A stretch of DNA of 64,000 nt from Kumtagia sp044326205 (GTDB taxonomy: Bacteria > Pseudomonadota > Alphaproteobacteria > Rhizobiales > Rhizobiaceae), in contig NZ_JBIRCY010000007.1 in NCBI RefSeq assembly GCF_044326205.1, positions 62,001 to 126,000 on the forward strand. The letters are read 5' to 3'. How positions within the stretch are numbered: the stretch's first letter is position 1; each line of letters starts with the position of its first letter. The notes under the pieces were generated by a model that worked only from the letters and a program-made list of their open reading frames with translations, did not search any database and had not been told where the DNA came from. The translations under genes and the position numbers were made by a program. Shown one piece after another: positions 42,926-51,167 of this stretch.

Positions 42926-43671
42926 AGCGCGTTCATCCCTCCGTCGACCATGAAGTTGCTTGCCGCCACGAAACTCGATTCGTCCGAGGCGAGATAGACG
43001 AACATCGGCGCCAGGTCCTCCGGCTCGGCGCGGCGGCCAAGCGGCGTGAACTCCATCAGCATCTTCGATTCTTCCGGCGTCACCGTGCGCGACATCGGCG
43101 TGTCGACATAGCCGGGCAGCACACAATTCACGCGGATGTTGTGCGGCGCGTAGGTCACACCGGCGTTCTTCGACAGCATAAGGCAGGCGGCCTTGGCGGT
43201 CTGGTAGGCGGCGTTGTTCTTGATGCCCGCCCAGCCCCAGACGGACGAGACGTTGACGATCGATCCGCCGCCAAGTTCCATCATGCCGGGAATGACGGTC
43301 TTCATGCCGAGGAAGGCGCCGAGCACGTTGGTGTCAAAGGAAGCGCGCATCGCCTCCAGCGTCTCCTCATGCACCGGCTTGCCGCTGGAGCCGAGGCCGG
43401 CATTGTTGATCAGCACATTTGGCTGGCCGAACGCGGCCTTGCATTCGGCAAGTGCTGCCGCCCACGCTTCTTCGCTGCGTATGTCGAGTTTTGTGAAAGC
43501 GATGCGGTCCTTCCGGCTTTCAAGGGCCTCCGCCAGCTCGCCGCCCGGCGCCTTGATGTCGGCCGCCAGCACTTTCGCGCCTTCGGCGGCAAATAGCCGA
43601 ACGGTAGCCGAGCCGATGCCGGTCGCGGCTCCGGTTACGATGGCGATCTTGCCGTCCAGTCGTCCAGCCAT
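42922..43671 (-). CDS. Short-chain dehydrogenase/reductase
   Basis: 249 residues from ATG 43671, with GAAAGG 9 bases upstream. TGAATGIG is at about residues 12-19, NNAGLGSSGKPV marks the NAG motif, Ser is in NVSSVWGWAG and the catalytic Tyr-Lys is in AAYQTAKAAC. The cofactor Asp in LAADIKAPGG at the end of strand 2 favours NAD(H). It likely oxidises the imported compound. The gene follows the permease by 38 bases and is coupled to the MetX-like hydrolase, which could then cleave the oxo product. Confidence 0.92.
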   Translation of the reverse strand: MAGRLDGKIAIVTGAATGIGSATVRLFAAEGAKVLAADIKAPGGELAEALESRKDRIAFTKLDIRSEEAWAAALAECKAAFGQPNVLINNAGLGSSGKPVHEETLEAMRASFDTNVLGAFLGMKTVIPGMMELGGGSIVNVSSVWGWAGIKNNAAYQTAKAACLMLSKNAGVTYAPHNIRVNCVLPGYVDTPMSRTVTPEESKMLMEFTPLGRRAEPEDLAPMFVYLASDESSFVAASNFMVDGGMNAL

Positions 43672-43709
43672 TCGCAAATGCCTTTCTTGCAAACCATAAA
43701 ACCTTGCGG

Positions 43710-44690
43710 CTAGCGTGCCGCCGGCTGCCGCGTCAGCGCGCGTCCGATCACGGATTCGCGCCAAACCTTGCGCCCGCCGATGAATTCCAGCGCGATGATG
43801 GCGAAGAGCAGCGCGCCGGTGACGAGTTGCACCAGTGATGCCTCGCTGCCGCGCGCCGAAAGACCCGACGCCACGACCGAAAGAATGGCGACGCCGAGCG
43901 CCACGTTGATGACCGTGCCGCGCCCGCCATAGAGGCTGATGCCTCCAAGCAGAGCAGCGGCGCAGCCGGAGAGGAGCAAGTCCTCATAATTCTGCGGAGC
44001 AGCGCTGCCGCCGCGCGCCGCCGCGAGCGCCCCCGCGAGGCTGGCGCAGCCGGCGGAGATGGCGAAGCTGATCGTAAACGGCCGCACGCGCGGCACGCCG
44101 GCCGCTATCGCCTCGTTGCGGGCGCCGCCGATGGCGAAGATCTCCCGGCCCCAGCGGGTGTAGGTCAGGAACAGGCCGGTCAGCACGAACAGGATGATGG
44201 CGATGATGCTGCTCAGCGAGAAGATGCCGTAGCGCTCCAGCAGCGGATCGGTGATCTCGAAATTCTCGATCATGATCGGCGCGCTGTTGGACAGGATGTG
44301 GGTGAAGCCGCGCAGCAGGATCAGCGTTCCGATGGTGAAGACCAGCGAGTTGATGCCCAGCTTGCCGATGATCGTACCCTGGACGGCCCCCAGTGCGATG
44401 CCGACGACGGTCGCAAGTGTCAGGCAACCGATCAGGCCGAGCGACGAGGTCTGCACGGCAATGACGGCGGCGAGCGCCGCCATGGAACCCACCGACAGGT
44501 CGAGTTCGCCGGCAACGATGGTCACCGCGAGGCCAAGGGCCACCAATCCGACCAGCGGAAAGCCTTGAAGGACGGAGAAGATGCTGGCCTGTCCGCGAAA
44601 GGTCGGCGTGATCGAGGCGATCACCACCCAGGTGACGATCAGCACAAGGAGAGGCAGCAGGTAGGGCCTGATGCGTTCGGCAAAAGTCAT
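43710..44690 (-). CDS. Ribose-type ABC transporter permease, second
   Basis: 326 residues with 8 to 10 hydrophobic segments. The BPD_transp_2 family loop is GLAVTIVAGELDLSVGSMAA (about 53-72), and RWGREIFAIGGARNEAIAAG is the second family block. ATG overlaps the stop of the preceding permease (ATGA). Two separate permease genes with one double-domain ATPase give a heterodimeric channel, as in RbsC/AraH-type systems with two membrane subunits. Confidence 0.93.
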   Translation of the reverse strand: MTFAERIRPYLLPLLVLIVTWVVIASITPTFRGQASIFSVLQGFPLVGLVALGLAVTIVAGELDLSVGSMAALAAVIAVQTSSLGLIGCLTLATVVGIALGAVQGTIIGKLGINSLVFTIGTLILLRGFTHILSNSAPIMIENFEITDPLLERYGIFSLSSIIAIILFVLTGLFLTYTRWGREIFAIGGARNEAIAAGVPRVRPFTISFAISAGCASLAGALAAARGGSAAPQNYEDLLLSGCAAALLGGISLYGGRGTVINVALGVAILSVVASGLSARGSEASLVQLVTGALLFAIIALEFIGGRKVWRESVIGRALTRQPAAR

Positions 44691-45694
44691 TTGCTGGACC
44701 TCCCGCGCCGCCGCAGCAGGTCGATCAGCACGACGATCATGACCACGACGCCGCCTTGGACCGCCAGCCTGCCGCCGGTGCTGAAATCGTTCAGGACCAT
44801 CATGTTGGAAATGACCGCGATGATGATCGCACCGATCGCTGATCGCAGCGGCGAGCCTTGTCCGCCCTGGATCGCGGTGCCGCCGACAAGGATGGCGGCG
44901 ATAGCGCTGATGGTCAGGCCGGGGAAGGACTGCGCCGTCGCCTGGCCGAACGCCGCGCCGCTCAAAATGCCGGCGAGCGCCAGCCCAATGGAAAACACCA
45001 CGAAGGCCACGATTGTGACACGCGCGAAGGAGATGCCGCTGATTTCCGCCGTCGCACGGTTGGCGCCGACCAGGATCGTCTCGCGGCCGGTGACGGTGCT
45101 GGACATCAGCAAGGTCACGGCTACCGTAAACAGGAAGAAGACAATGACTTCGACGGGCACGCCGAGGATAGCGCCGCCGCCCCAGGAAATCGGATAGGCG
45201 CCGACACGCACGATGCCGCCGCCGGTCACCTGAGAGACGACGCCGAAGATGATGGCGCCGGCTGCCAGGGTGGTGATCACAGGATTGAGCCCGGCGGCAA
45301 CGACGACGCCTTGCAGGACACCGACGACCACAGTGCCGGCGATGACGATGAGGATGGCGACGATTTGCGGCACACCCAGCCCGATCAGCACGACGAAGGC
45401 GACTATCGCCGCCATGGCCGTCTGGGTGATCGCCAGCGAGACGAAATTGCCGGACAGCGTCATGGGCGTCATCGCCACGGCGACGATGCCCACGGTAGCA
45501 GCATTGCGCAGGATGGCGCGCGCATTGTCGAGCGTCATGAAATTCGGCGTCAGCAGCATCGCCACGACGATGACCACGGCGGCCACGCCGATCACGGCAA
45601 ACCGCATCGTCCGCTCTTGCCGGGCGGCGGCTTCGGCGGTCGGCACAGGGGTGGGATTGTTTGCGGCCGACATTGATCGCGCGGGCTCGTTCAC
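44687..45694 (-). CDS. Ribose-type ABC transporter permease, first
   Basis: 335 residues from GTG 45694, which shares the GTGA with the ATPase stop and follows AGGAGG by 4 bases; ATG 45673 is a less coupled alternative. It has a long N-terminal cytoplasmic stretch, then about 9 hydrophobic segments. The family loop reads VAMTPMTLSGNFVSLAITQT, with NFVS in place of the usual ELDLSVG, and later GRETILVGANRATAEISGIS. It partners the 43710-44690 permease. Confidence 0.92.
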   Translation of the reverse strand: MNEPARSMSAANNPTPVPTAEAAARQERTMRFAVIGVAAVVIVVAMLLTPNFMTLDNARAILRNAATVGIVAVAMTPMTLSGNFVSLAITQTAMAAIVAFVVLIGLGVPQIVAILIVIAGTVVVGVLQGVVVAAGLNPVITTLAAGAIIFGVVSQVTGGGIVRVGAYPISWGGGAILGVPVEVIVFFLFTVAVTLLMSSTVTGRETILVGANRATAEISGISFARVTIVAFVVFSIGLALAGILSGAAFGQATAQSFPGLTISAIAAILVGGTAIQGGQGSPLRSAIGAIIIAVISNMMVLNDFSTGGRLAVQGGVVVMIVVLIDLLRRRGRSSK

Positions 45695-47238
45695 GCCGCC
45701 TCCTGATGCATCACTTCGCGCACCAGCGCGTCTTCGCTCCATTCGGCCTGCGGCCGGATGGCGGTGAGACGGCCACGGTAGAAGGTGGCGATCGTGTCGG
45801 ACAGGCCGAGGATCTCCGCCGTATCCGAACTGGCGACGACGATGCCCATGCCGGCGGCGCAGAGGTCGCGCAGCCGTTGGTAGATCTCGGCGCGGGCGCC
45901 GATATCGACGCCACGCGTCGGCTCCTCCAGCAGCATGATGCGTGGGGCCGCACCCAGCCATTTGCCGACGGCCACCTTCTGCTGATTGCCGCCCGACAGC
46001 GTGCCGACAAATGAGCTCAGCCGCTTCACATCGATGGCGAAGCGCGACGCGATTTCCCGCGCCTTGTCGGCCTCGCCTCTCGACGAAATCCATCCGCCGC
46101 TGCCGGCGACGGTCCTGATCCAGGGTGACGAAAGGTTTTCACGGATCGAGCGCTCGGCAAAGATGCCGTCGTGCTTGCGGTCCGCCGAACAGTAGGCAAC
46201 ACCACCCTTCAGCGTGGCCGCCCGGCTGCGCAAGGCCAGTTCTTCGCCGGCGAGCAATGCGCGGCCTGCGGTCGGCGGCGTCATGCCTGCAAGCGCCTGC
46301 ATCACCGCGCTCGTGCCGCTGCCGAGCTGGCCGGTGAGGCCGAGGATCTCGCCGGGCCGGACGTCGAAATCGACTGGCGCAGTGAGGCCGGGCGCCAGCA
46401 GCCCACGCACCTCCAGCAAGGCGGAGGAACCGATTGCGCCGCGTGCCGGGAACATGGTCTCCAGATCGCGGCCCAGCATCATGCCGATCACCGAATCAAC
46501 ATTGAGTTCCGAGGTCGGCCTGGCAGGCAGGCTGCGGCCGTTGCGGAAGACGGTGACGCGGTGGGCGATGCGAAAAACTTCCGGGAGCCGGTGGGTAACG
46601 TAGATGATGCTGCGACCTTCGACGGCGAGCCTCGTGATCACCGACAGCACCCGCTCGATCTCGCGGTCGGCAAGGGCCGCCGTCGGTTCGTCGAAGATAA
46701 GGATGCGGGAATCGCGTACGAGCAAGCGGGCGATTTCCAGAAGCTGCATCTCAGCGACGCTCAGCCGCTCGACCGGAATGCGCGGGTCGATATGATCAAG
46801 ACCGACCGCCGCCAGCAGTTCGCGCGCCCGACGGTTCAGCCTTCCCGGCAACCACAGAGCAGGCTGGCCGGTCTGGCCAAGCACCAGATTCTCCGCGACC
46901 GTCAGCGTCGGCACGGAACTGTATTCCTGATGCACGACGGCGACGCCCGCCGCCTGCGAACGAGCGCTCGGATAGAGGTCGACCGGCTGCCCGTCGATCT
47001 CGATCGAGCCGGAATCCGGCTGCACGAGACCGGAGATCACCTTCACCAGCGTCGACTTGCCGGCGCCGTTCTCGCCGAGCAGGGCCATGACCTCGCCGGG
47101 CCGAAGCTCGAAATTCACCTCGGCCAGCGCCTGCACGCTGCCGTAGCGCTTGGAAAGGCCGCGGACGGAAAGACGCGGCCTCGCGGCCGCGTCCTTGCTT
47201 GCTTGTGTCTGGTATTCCGAAGCCACGTGTCCGTTCAC
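45691..47238 (-). CDS. Ribose-type ABC transporter ATP-binding protein with two ATPase domains (RbsA class)
   Basis: 515 residues from GTG 47238, which begins one base after the binding protein stop. Domain 1 has GENGAGKS, the signature-equivalent LSVAEMQLLEIARLL and LIFDEPTAALAD. Domain 2 has the degenerate GQLGSGTSAVMQA, LSGGNQQKVAVGKWL and LLEEPTRGVDIGA. The difference between the halves is usual for the family. It energises the two permeases 44687-45694 and 43710-44690. Confidence 0.94.
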   Translation of the reverse strand: MNGHVASEYQTQASKDAAARPRLSVRGLSKRYGSVQALAEVNFELRPGEVMALLGENGAGKSTLVKVISGLVQPDSGSIEIDGQPVDLYPSARSQAAGVAVVHQEYSSVPTLTVAENLVLGQTGQPALWLPGRLNRRARELLAAVGLDHIDPRIPVERLSVAEMQLLEIARLLVRDSRILIFDEPTAALADREIERVLSVITRLAVEGRSIIYVTHRLPEVFRIAHRVTVFRNGRSLPARPTSELNVDSVIGMMLGRDLETMFPARGAIGSSALLEVRGLLAPGLTAPVDFDVRPGEILGLTGQLGSGTSAVMQALAGMTPPTAGRALLAGEELALRSRAATLKGGVAYCSADRKHDGIFAERSIRENLSSPWIRTVAGSGGWISSRGEADKAREIASRFAIDVKRLSSFVGTLSGGNQQKVAVGKWLGAAPRIMLLEEPTRGVDIGARAEIYQRLRDLCAAGMGIVVASSDTAEILGLSDTIATFYRGRLTAIRPQAEWSEDALVREVMHQEAA

Positions 47239-47239
47239 A

Positions 47240-48340
47240 TCAGCCGGCGCAGATCTCGTCGGCAGAGTAGCCCCAGATTTTCGTGTTCGCCACACCGTCG
47301 GCGCCGATCGCCGGGGCGTGCGGCATGTAGTTGAATTTTGCCGGCGGCGTGTTCTCGATCGCGGGCGCATCGGCCGAGACGTCCATCTGCACGACGTCGC
47401 CCTCGATCTTGCCGGCGGAGACCAGTTTCGCCGCGGTACGCACCGCCAGAGCCCCTTCGACGGCGGCAGGCTGGATGCCCGTGCCGAAAGTCTCGCCGTT
47501 CTTGACCGCGTCGAGGCTGCCTGAGCAGTCGCCGGAGACGATGTAGACGTCCTTGCCGGGCGTGATGCCGTTTTCCTTGAGTGCGCGGATGATGCCGTTG
47601 GCTGCCTGCTGGTTGGAGACCCAGAGGAAATCGAACTGGCCCTTGTATTTCGGCACGACCTGGCTGCCGATCTCGTAGCCGGTCTCCGGGCTGTTCGCGC
47701 CATATTCGAGATGGATGATGTTGAACGGGGCGTCCTTGGTCGCCTCTTCCATACCCTTGTAGCGCTCGGTGCCGGTCTTCTCGCCCTCGGGGTGCTGGAA
47801 GATCAGCAGGTTGCCGTTCGGACTCTTGAACTGCATGCCGGCGGCCTTCGCCGCGTCACGGGCCTTGATCAGCATCTCGCCCACGGTCTTGCCGATGAGG
47901 ATCTGGTTGGCGCCGGAATAGGCCTGGACGAAGGGCCAGGACTGCTCGTTCGGCTCCTGCGTCAACTGCACGACCGGAGCCACCTTGGAAAGCTGGCGCA
48001 CGTCGTTGATCGCGGCGTCGGCGACCCAGGGCCAGAAGATGATCGCGGCCGGCGCGGCGCCGCTGGCGAGGTACTGCTGGACCTGCGCATCCTGCTCGGG
48101 CTGCGAGAAATTGTTCTGGAACACGGTCAGCTTGTAGCCGAGCTTTTCAGCCTCGGCCGTAGCGCCCTTGATCTGGTTGGCGCCATAGACGTTGGACGCG
48201 GTGATGGTGAACATCACCAGTTCCTTGCCCTCGCCCTCGACCTTGCCGGTGCCCTCGGCGAAGCTGGAGGATAGCGAGAACGCCCCCCAGGCAAGCGCGG
48301 TGGCGCAAAGAAGGGACGCGATCTTTCTGGTCGGCGACAC
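47240..48340 (-). CDS. Periplasmic sugar-binding protein of a ribose-type ABC importer
   Basis: 366 residues from GTG 48340 behind a strong AGGAGG. Signal peptide MSPTRKIASLLCATALAWGAFSLSSSFAEG. The mature part is a type I binding fold: MFTITASNVYGANQIKGATA, QVQQYLASGAAPAAIIFWPW, and FDFLWVSNQQAANGIIRAL. The ligand is a sugar, polyol or related small molecule. It heads a six-gene minus-strand operon ending with SDR and MetX-like hydrolase. Confidence 0.92.
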   Translation of the reverse strand: MSPTRKIASLLCATALAWGAFSLSSSFAEGTGKVEGEGKELVMFTITASNVYGANQIKGATAEAEKLGYKLTVFQNNFSQPEQDAQVQQYLASGAAPAAIIFWPWVADAAINDVRQLSKVAPVVQLTQEPNEQSWPFVQAYSGANQILIGKTVGEMLIKARDAAKAAGMQFKSPNGNLLIFQHPEGEKTGTERYKGMEEATKDAPFNIIHLEYGANSPETGYEIGSQVVPKYKGQFDFLWVSNQQAANGIIRALKENGITPGKDVYIVSGDCSGSLDAVKNGETFGTGIQPAAVEGALAVRTAAKLVSAGKIEGDVVQMDVSADAPAIENTPPAKFNYMPHAPAIGADGVANTKIWGYSADEICAG

Positions 48341-48404
48341 TGGAAACCTCCTGTTGCGGGTCCCCTGTTGTTCTGGCTGACCTCCCGCTGCGATCCGCCA
48401 AATA

Positions 48405-48425
48405 AAAAAAGCATTGATGTTTTTT
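48405..48425. promoter_or_regulatory. A/T-rich imperfect palindrome before the ribose-type ABC operon
   Basis: A run of A (48404-48410), GCATTGATG and a run of T (48420-48425) form an imperfect palindrome, CAT-TG-ATG flanked by A- and T-tracts. It lies about 65 bases before the GTG of the binding protein in the 249-base divergent region 48341-48589. It resembles the site at 28355. Confidence 0.4.
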
Positions 48426-48546
48426 AATCACCCTGTTTTGGACCTGTCAAGTTACGTTCGTGCCCGCCAAACACGCTTGTCATCCGACTGGTTGGAAACC
48501 GCGGAGAGTCGGCCACGCGGCGCTTGACAGCCTTGTCCCTGCATAC

Positions 48547-48568
48547 GATAAAATAAAATACTTTTATC
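48547..48568. promoter_or_regulatory. A/T-rich palindrome before the EthD-like gene
   Basis: GATAAAA (48547-48553) and TTTTATC (48562-48568) are exact reverse complements with an 8-base spacer, 21 bases before the GTG at 48590. Layout and sequence resemble the 36778 palindrome (A-tract, ACAAAA/TAAAAT spacer, CTTTT, then TTTA), so both may be sites of one regulator. Confidence 0.45.
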
Positions 48569-48589
48569 TTTAACCGAGGAGCGCTTGCC

Positions 48590-49348
48590 GTGATCAGCTT
48601 CAACTGGGTGATCACCCTGCCAAGACACATGACCGCCGACCAGTTCGACGACTGGTATCTCGGCATTCATACCGAGCTGGCGAAGGTCGGCCACAAGATG
48701 ATCCGCTACAACATCAACCGGCGAGTCGCGAACCAGCCGGCGGCGAGCCATGGCGAATTCTTCCGCATCGCCCAGGAATACTGGAAGACCTGGGACGACA
48801 TGGTGGAATGCTGGAACCACACTTCGGGTTTCGCGCTGCTCGGCGACGGCCTCGCCAATATGGGTCTAGGTTCGGGTACGTTGCCGGGCATCGCGCTGAC
48901 CGAGCACACGCAGTTCAAGGTCGCCAACCCGGCCAACTTCAGCACCTTCCAGCGCGGCTATCGCGCCCGCGAGGACGGCACGATCACCCGCTTCATCGCC
49001 TTCGGCATGGCCAAGGACAAGGCTGGGCTGAAGGACTGGTACGCCTCGCGTTTCGCCGGGCTGGGCGAACATCCGCTGCTGCGCGAACATATTTTCGGCA
49101 TCGGCGTCGGCAAGGTCATCGAGTTCGGGCTGGTCGGCCGGCTGCCGAATGACGAGATGCTCTCCTACGACTGGAATCTCGAACTGTGGTTCGATTCCAA
49201 CGAGGATGCGCACAAATTCCTGTCGTCGGAGCCGTTCACGACCATGTTCTCCGAACTGCGCACGGTCAGCACCGACACGCTCGGCGGACTCTTTCGCGGA
49301 CAGGAAATGCTGATGCTGAACAAGGCGCTGCCGCACCGCGACGATTGA
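48590..49348 (+). CDS. Orphan protein with two EthD-like ferredoxin-fold repeats
   Basis: 252 residues from GTG 48590 with CGAGGAG upstream. The halves look duplicated: residues 1-115 (FNWVITLPRHMTADQFDDWY, then LGIHTELAKVGHKMIRYN) and about 125-245 (TRFIAFGMAKDKAGLKDWYA, then GEHPLLREHIFGIGVGKVI). The DWY followed by a His-containing helix and the predicted beta-alpha-beta pattern match dimeric alpha/beta-barrel (EthD-type) proteins, which include small decarboxylases, lactone isomerases and heme-related proteins. I cannot name its reaction. It is divergent from the sugar ABC operon and ends 7 bases from the convergent EryC-like gene. Confidence 0.7.
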   Translation: MISFNWVITLPRHMTADQFDDWYLGIHTELAKVGHKMIRYNINRRVANQPAASHGEFFRIAQEYWKTWDDMVECWNHTSGFALLGDGLANMGLGSGTLPGIALTEHTQFKVANPANFSTFQRGYRAREDGTITRFIAFGMAKDKAGLKDWYASRFAGLGEHPLLREHIFGIGVGKVIEFGLVGRLPNDEMLSYDWNLELWFDSNEDAHKFLSSEPFTTMFSELRTVSTDTLGGLFRGQEMLMLNKALPHRDD

Positions 49349-49355
49349 CGGCCAA

Positions 49356-50300
49356 TCAGTCTTGCCTCGTCACGAGGCCGGCCCGCCCGGCGTCGACATA
49401 AGGCGCCCAGAAGTCGACGGATTCCCGGATCGCCTCGACCACCTGCCGATCGGTCGGTTCGCGCTCGCGGAACGACAATTCCAGGCAGATCTCATTGTCC
49501 GACCCGCCTCCCCGGCGGATGGTTTCGATGAGCTTTTCCGGAATGATGCGGCCATTTTCGTTGTAGGCGGCGGTGAACGGCCAGTGGCCGCCCTTGTTCA
49601 TCGACGACTGTTTGATGTGGATGATCGGCGACTGCGCCGCAAAGGTCTGCGCCCATGCGTAGGGATCGGTGTCAGCCGGATTGCTTGAACTGACGTCGCC
49701 ATGGTCGATGTCGATCATCATCCTCAGCGGGATCGCAAGGCCCGCCGCGTCGATTTCGTCCTGCAGCGCCTGGCATTCAGTCAGCGTATGGCCGAACTCG
49801 CGGCCGACCGACATTGGTTCCCAGATCAGCCAGGTCAACCCGGCCGCCTTGGCGTGCTCGGCGACCTCACCCCAGCAGTCGAGCGCAATCTTCTTCAGGT
49901 CCGCCTGCCGGACCGGATCGTCGAAGTCGTTGTAGGCAAAGATGGCGAACTGGCTGCCGACACTCTTGGCGCCGAGTTCGCCCCAAATGTCGGAAAAGGT
50001 CTTGAACCAGTCGACGTAGTAGCGCCGCACGTCGGCGTCGGGATGGCCGAAATGATTGAGCCGTCCGTAGGGCCCGGTCATTCCCGAAGTGACGCGCACG
50101 CCGGTGCGTCCGAGCGCCTTGTGGAACAGTCTTGTGTGCTTGGCGATCGTCGCGGCCGGCCAGCCGGGATTGACGAATTCATGCGTCAACTGCACGTCGC
50201 GGATGCCGATGCGGTAGGCCAGCGCGTCGATCAGGTTGTCGGGATCGGCGAAACGGTTGACCAGCGGATTGGTATTCAGGGAGAGCGTGAATCCAGCCAT
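49356..50300 (-). CDS. eryC: EryC-like tetrulose-phosphate epimerase/racemase (TIM-barrel, AP-endonuclease-2 fold)
   Basis: 314 residues. From memory the sequence follows the rhizobial/brucella EryC family closely: LNTNPLVNRFADPDNLIDAL, VTSGMTGPYGRLNHFGHPDA, WEPMSVGREFGHTLTECQAL, MMIDIDHGDVSS, IIHIKQSSMNKGGHWPFTAA and EICLELSFREREPTDR. The His, Asp and Glu residues in these motifs provide the metal site. EryC acts on the 3-tetrulose 4-phosphate formed from erythritol phosphate. It is the last gene of the polyol operon, together with EryA-like and GlpD/EryB-like genes. The symbol rests on recognition, not on a search. Confidence 0.78.
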   Translation of the reverse strand: MAGFTLSLNTNPLVNRFADPDNLIDALAYRIGIRDVQLTHEFVNPGWPAATIAKHTRLFHKALGRTGVRVTSGMTGPYGRLNHFGHPDADVRRYYVDWFKTFSDIWGELGAKSVGSQFAIFAYNDFDDPVRQADLKKIALDCWGEVAEHAKAAGLTWLIWEPMSVGREFGHTLTECQALQDEIDAAGLAIPLRMMIDIDHGDVSSSNPADTDPYAWAQTFAAQSPIIHIKQSSMNKGGHWPFTAAYNENGRIIPEKLIETIRRGGGSDNEICLELSFREREPTDRQVVEAIRESVDFWAPYVDAGRAGLVTRQD

Positions 50301-50306
50301 TGCCTC

Positions 50307-51167
50307 TCACCTCGCCGGAAACACAAATCGCGACAGCACATGATCCGGCCGCGCGCCATGCCGGCAATAGAGTGCTTCCAGCCCTGCCCGGTCGAGATCG
50401 GCCAATATGCCCGAGCGCACCAGCGCCGAGGCGATGCCGGCATTTTTGGCGCCGACGACGTCGTGCTCGATGCTGTCGCCGATGCCGACGACCCGATCGA
50501 GCCTCGGATTGCCGGCGAGGTCGAGCGCCGCCTGATAGATTTCCGGATAGGGTTTGCCAATCCATTCGACCTTGCCGCCGAGTTCCGCGTAAAGCTCGGC
50601 GATGCGGCCGGCGCCGAAAGTCGGACCGGTCGCGGTCAGCATGATCTTGTCCGGATTGGTGCAGACCAGCGGCGCGCCGGCCCGCGCAGCCGGTTCGAGC
50701 AGGCGGCGGTAGTAGTCGAGCGGATGGCGGTCGCCCTCGCTGCCGGAAAGCAGCACGATCTCGGCCTTTGCTCCATCCTCGACCAATTCGAGATCGAGTC
50801 CCTCCACCGCGCTACGGTCGTTTTCGCGCGAAAGCAGCAGGCATTTCGCGCCCGGCTTCAGGCCAGGTTCCGCCGTCTCACCGGCGAATTTTCGCCATGC
50901 CACCTCGCCCGAACTGACGAACAGGTCCCAAGAGCGCGGCTGAAAACCCAGCCTCAACATCCTCTCCTCATTCGGCCGGGCGCGGCGTCCGGAATTCGAC
51001 AGCAAGACGATGGTGCCGCCACTCGCCTTCAGCCGCTCAAGTCCCTCGATCGCACCCGGATAGGCCTTGTGGCCGTCATGCAGCACGCCAAACTGGTCGA
51101 CGAAAAATACATCGTAGCGCCCGACAAGTGCAGACAGGTCGGCAGCTTCGATTGTGTGGACGGTCAT
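50307..51167 (-). CDS. HAD-superfamily phosphatase, class IIA (NagD-like)
   Basis: 286 residues. Motif I is FFVDQFGVLHDG with the nucleophile Asp; the usual second Asp is Phe, as in a subgroup of this family that has D-x-[WF]-G. Motif II is VLLSNSGRR, and motifs III and IV are in WIGKPYPEIYQAAL and VVGIGDSIEHDVVGAKNAG. It dephosphorylates a small sugar or polyol phosphate. Its ATG overlaps the stop of the FGGY kinase by four bases; a phosphatase coupled to a kinase may limit build-up of a toxic sugar phosphate. Confidence 0.85.
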   Translation of the reverse strand: MTVHTIEAADLSALVGRYDVFFVDQFGVLHDGHKAYPGAIEGLERLKASGGTIVLLSNSGRRARPNEERMLRLGFQPRSWDLFVSSGEVAWRKFAGETAEPGLKPGAKCLLLSRENDRSAVEGLDLELVEDGAKAEIVLLSGSEGDRHPLDYYRRLLEPAARAGAPLVCTNPDKIMLTATGPTFGAGRIAELYAELGGKVEWIGKPYPEIYQAALDLAGNPRLDRVVGIGDSIEHDVVGAKNAGIASALVRSGILADLDRAGLEALYCRHGARPDHVLSRFVFPAR

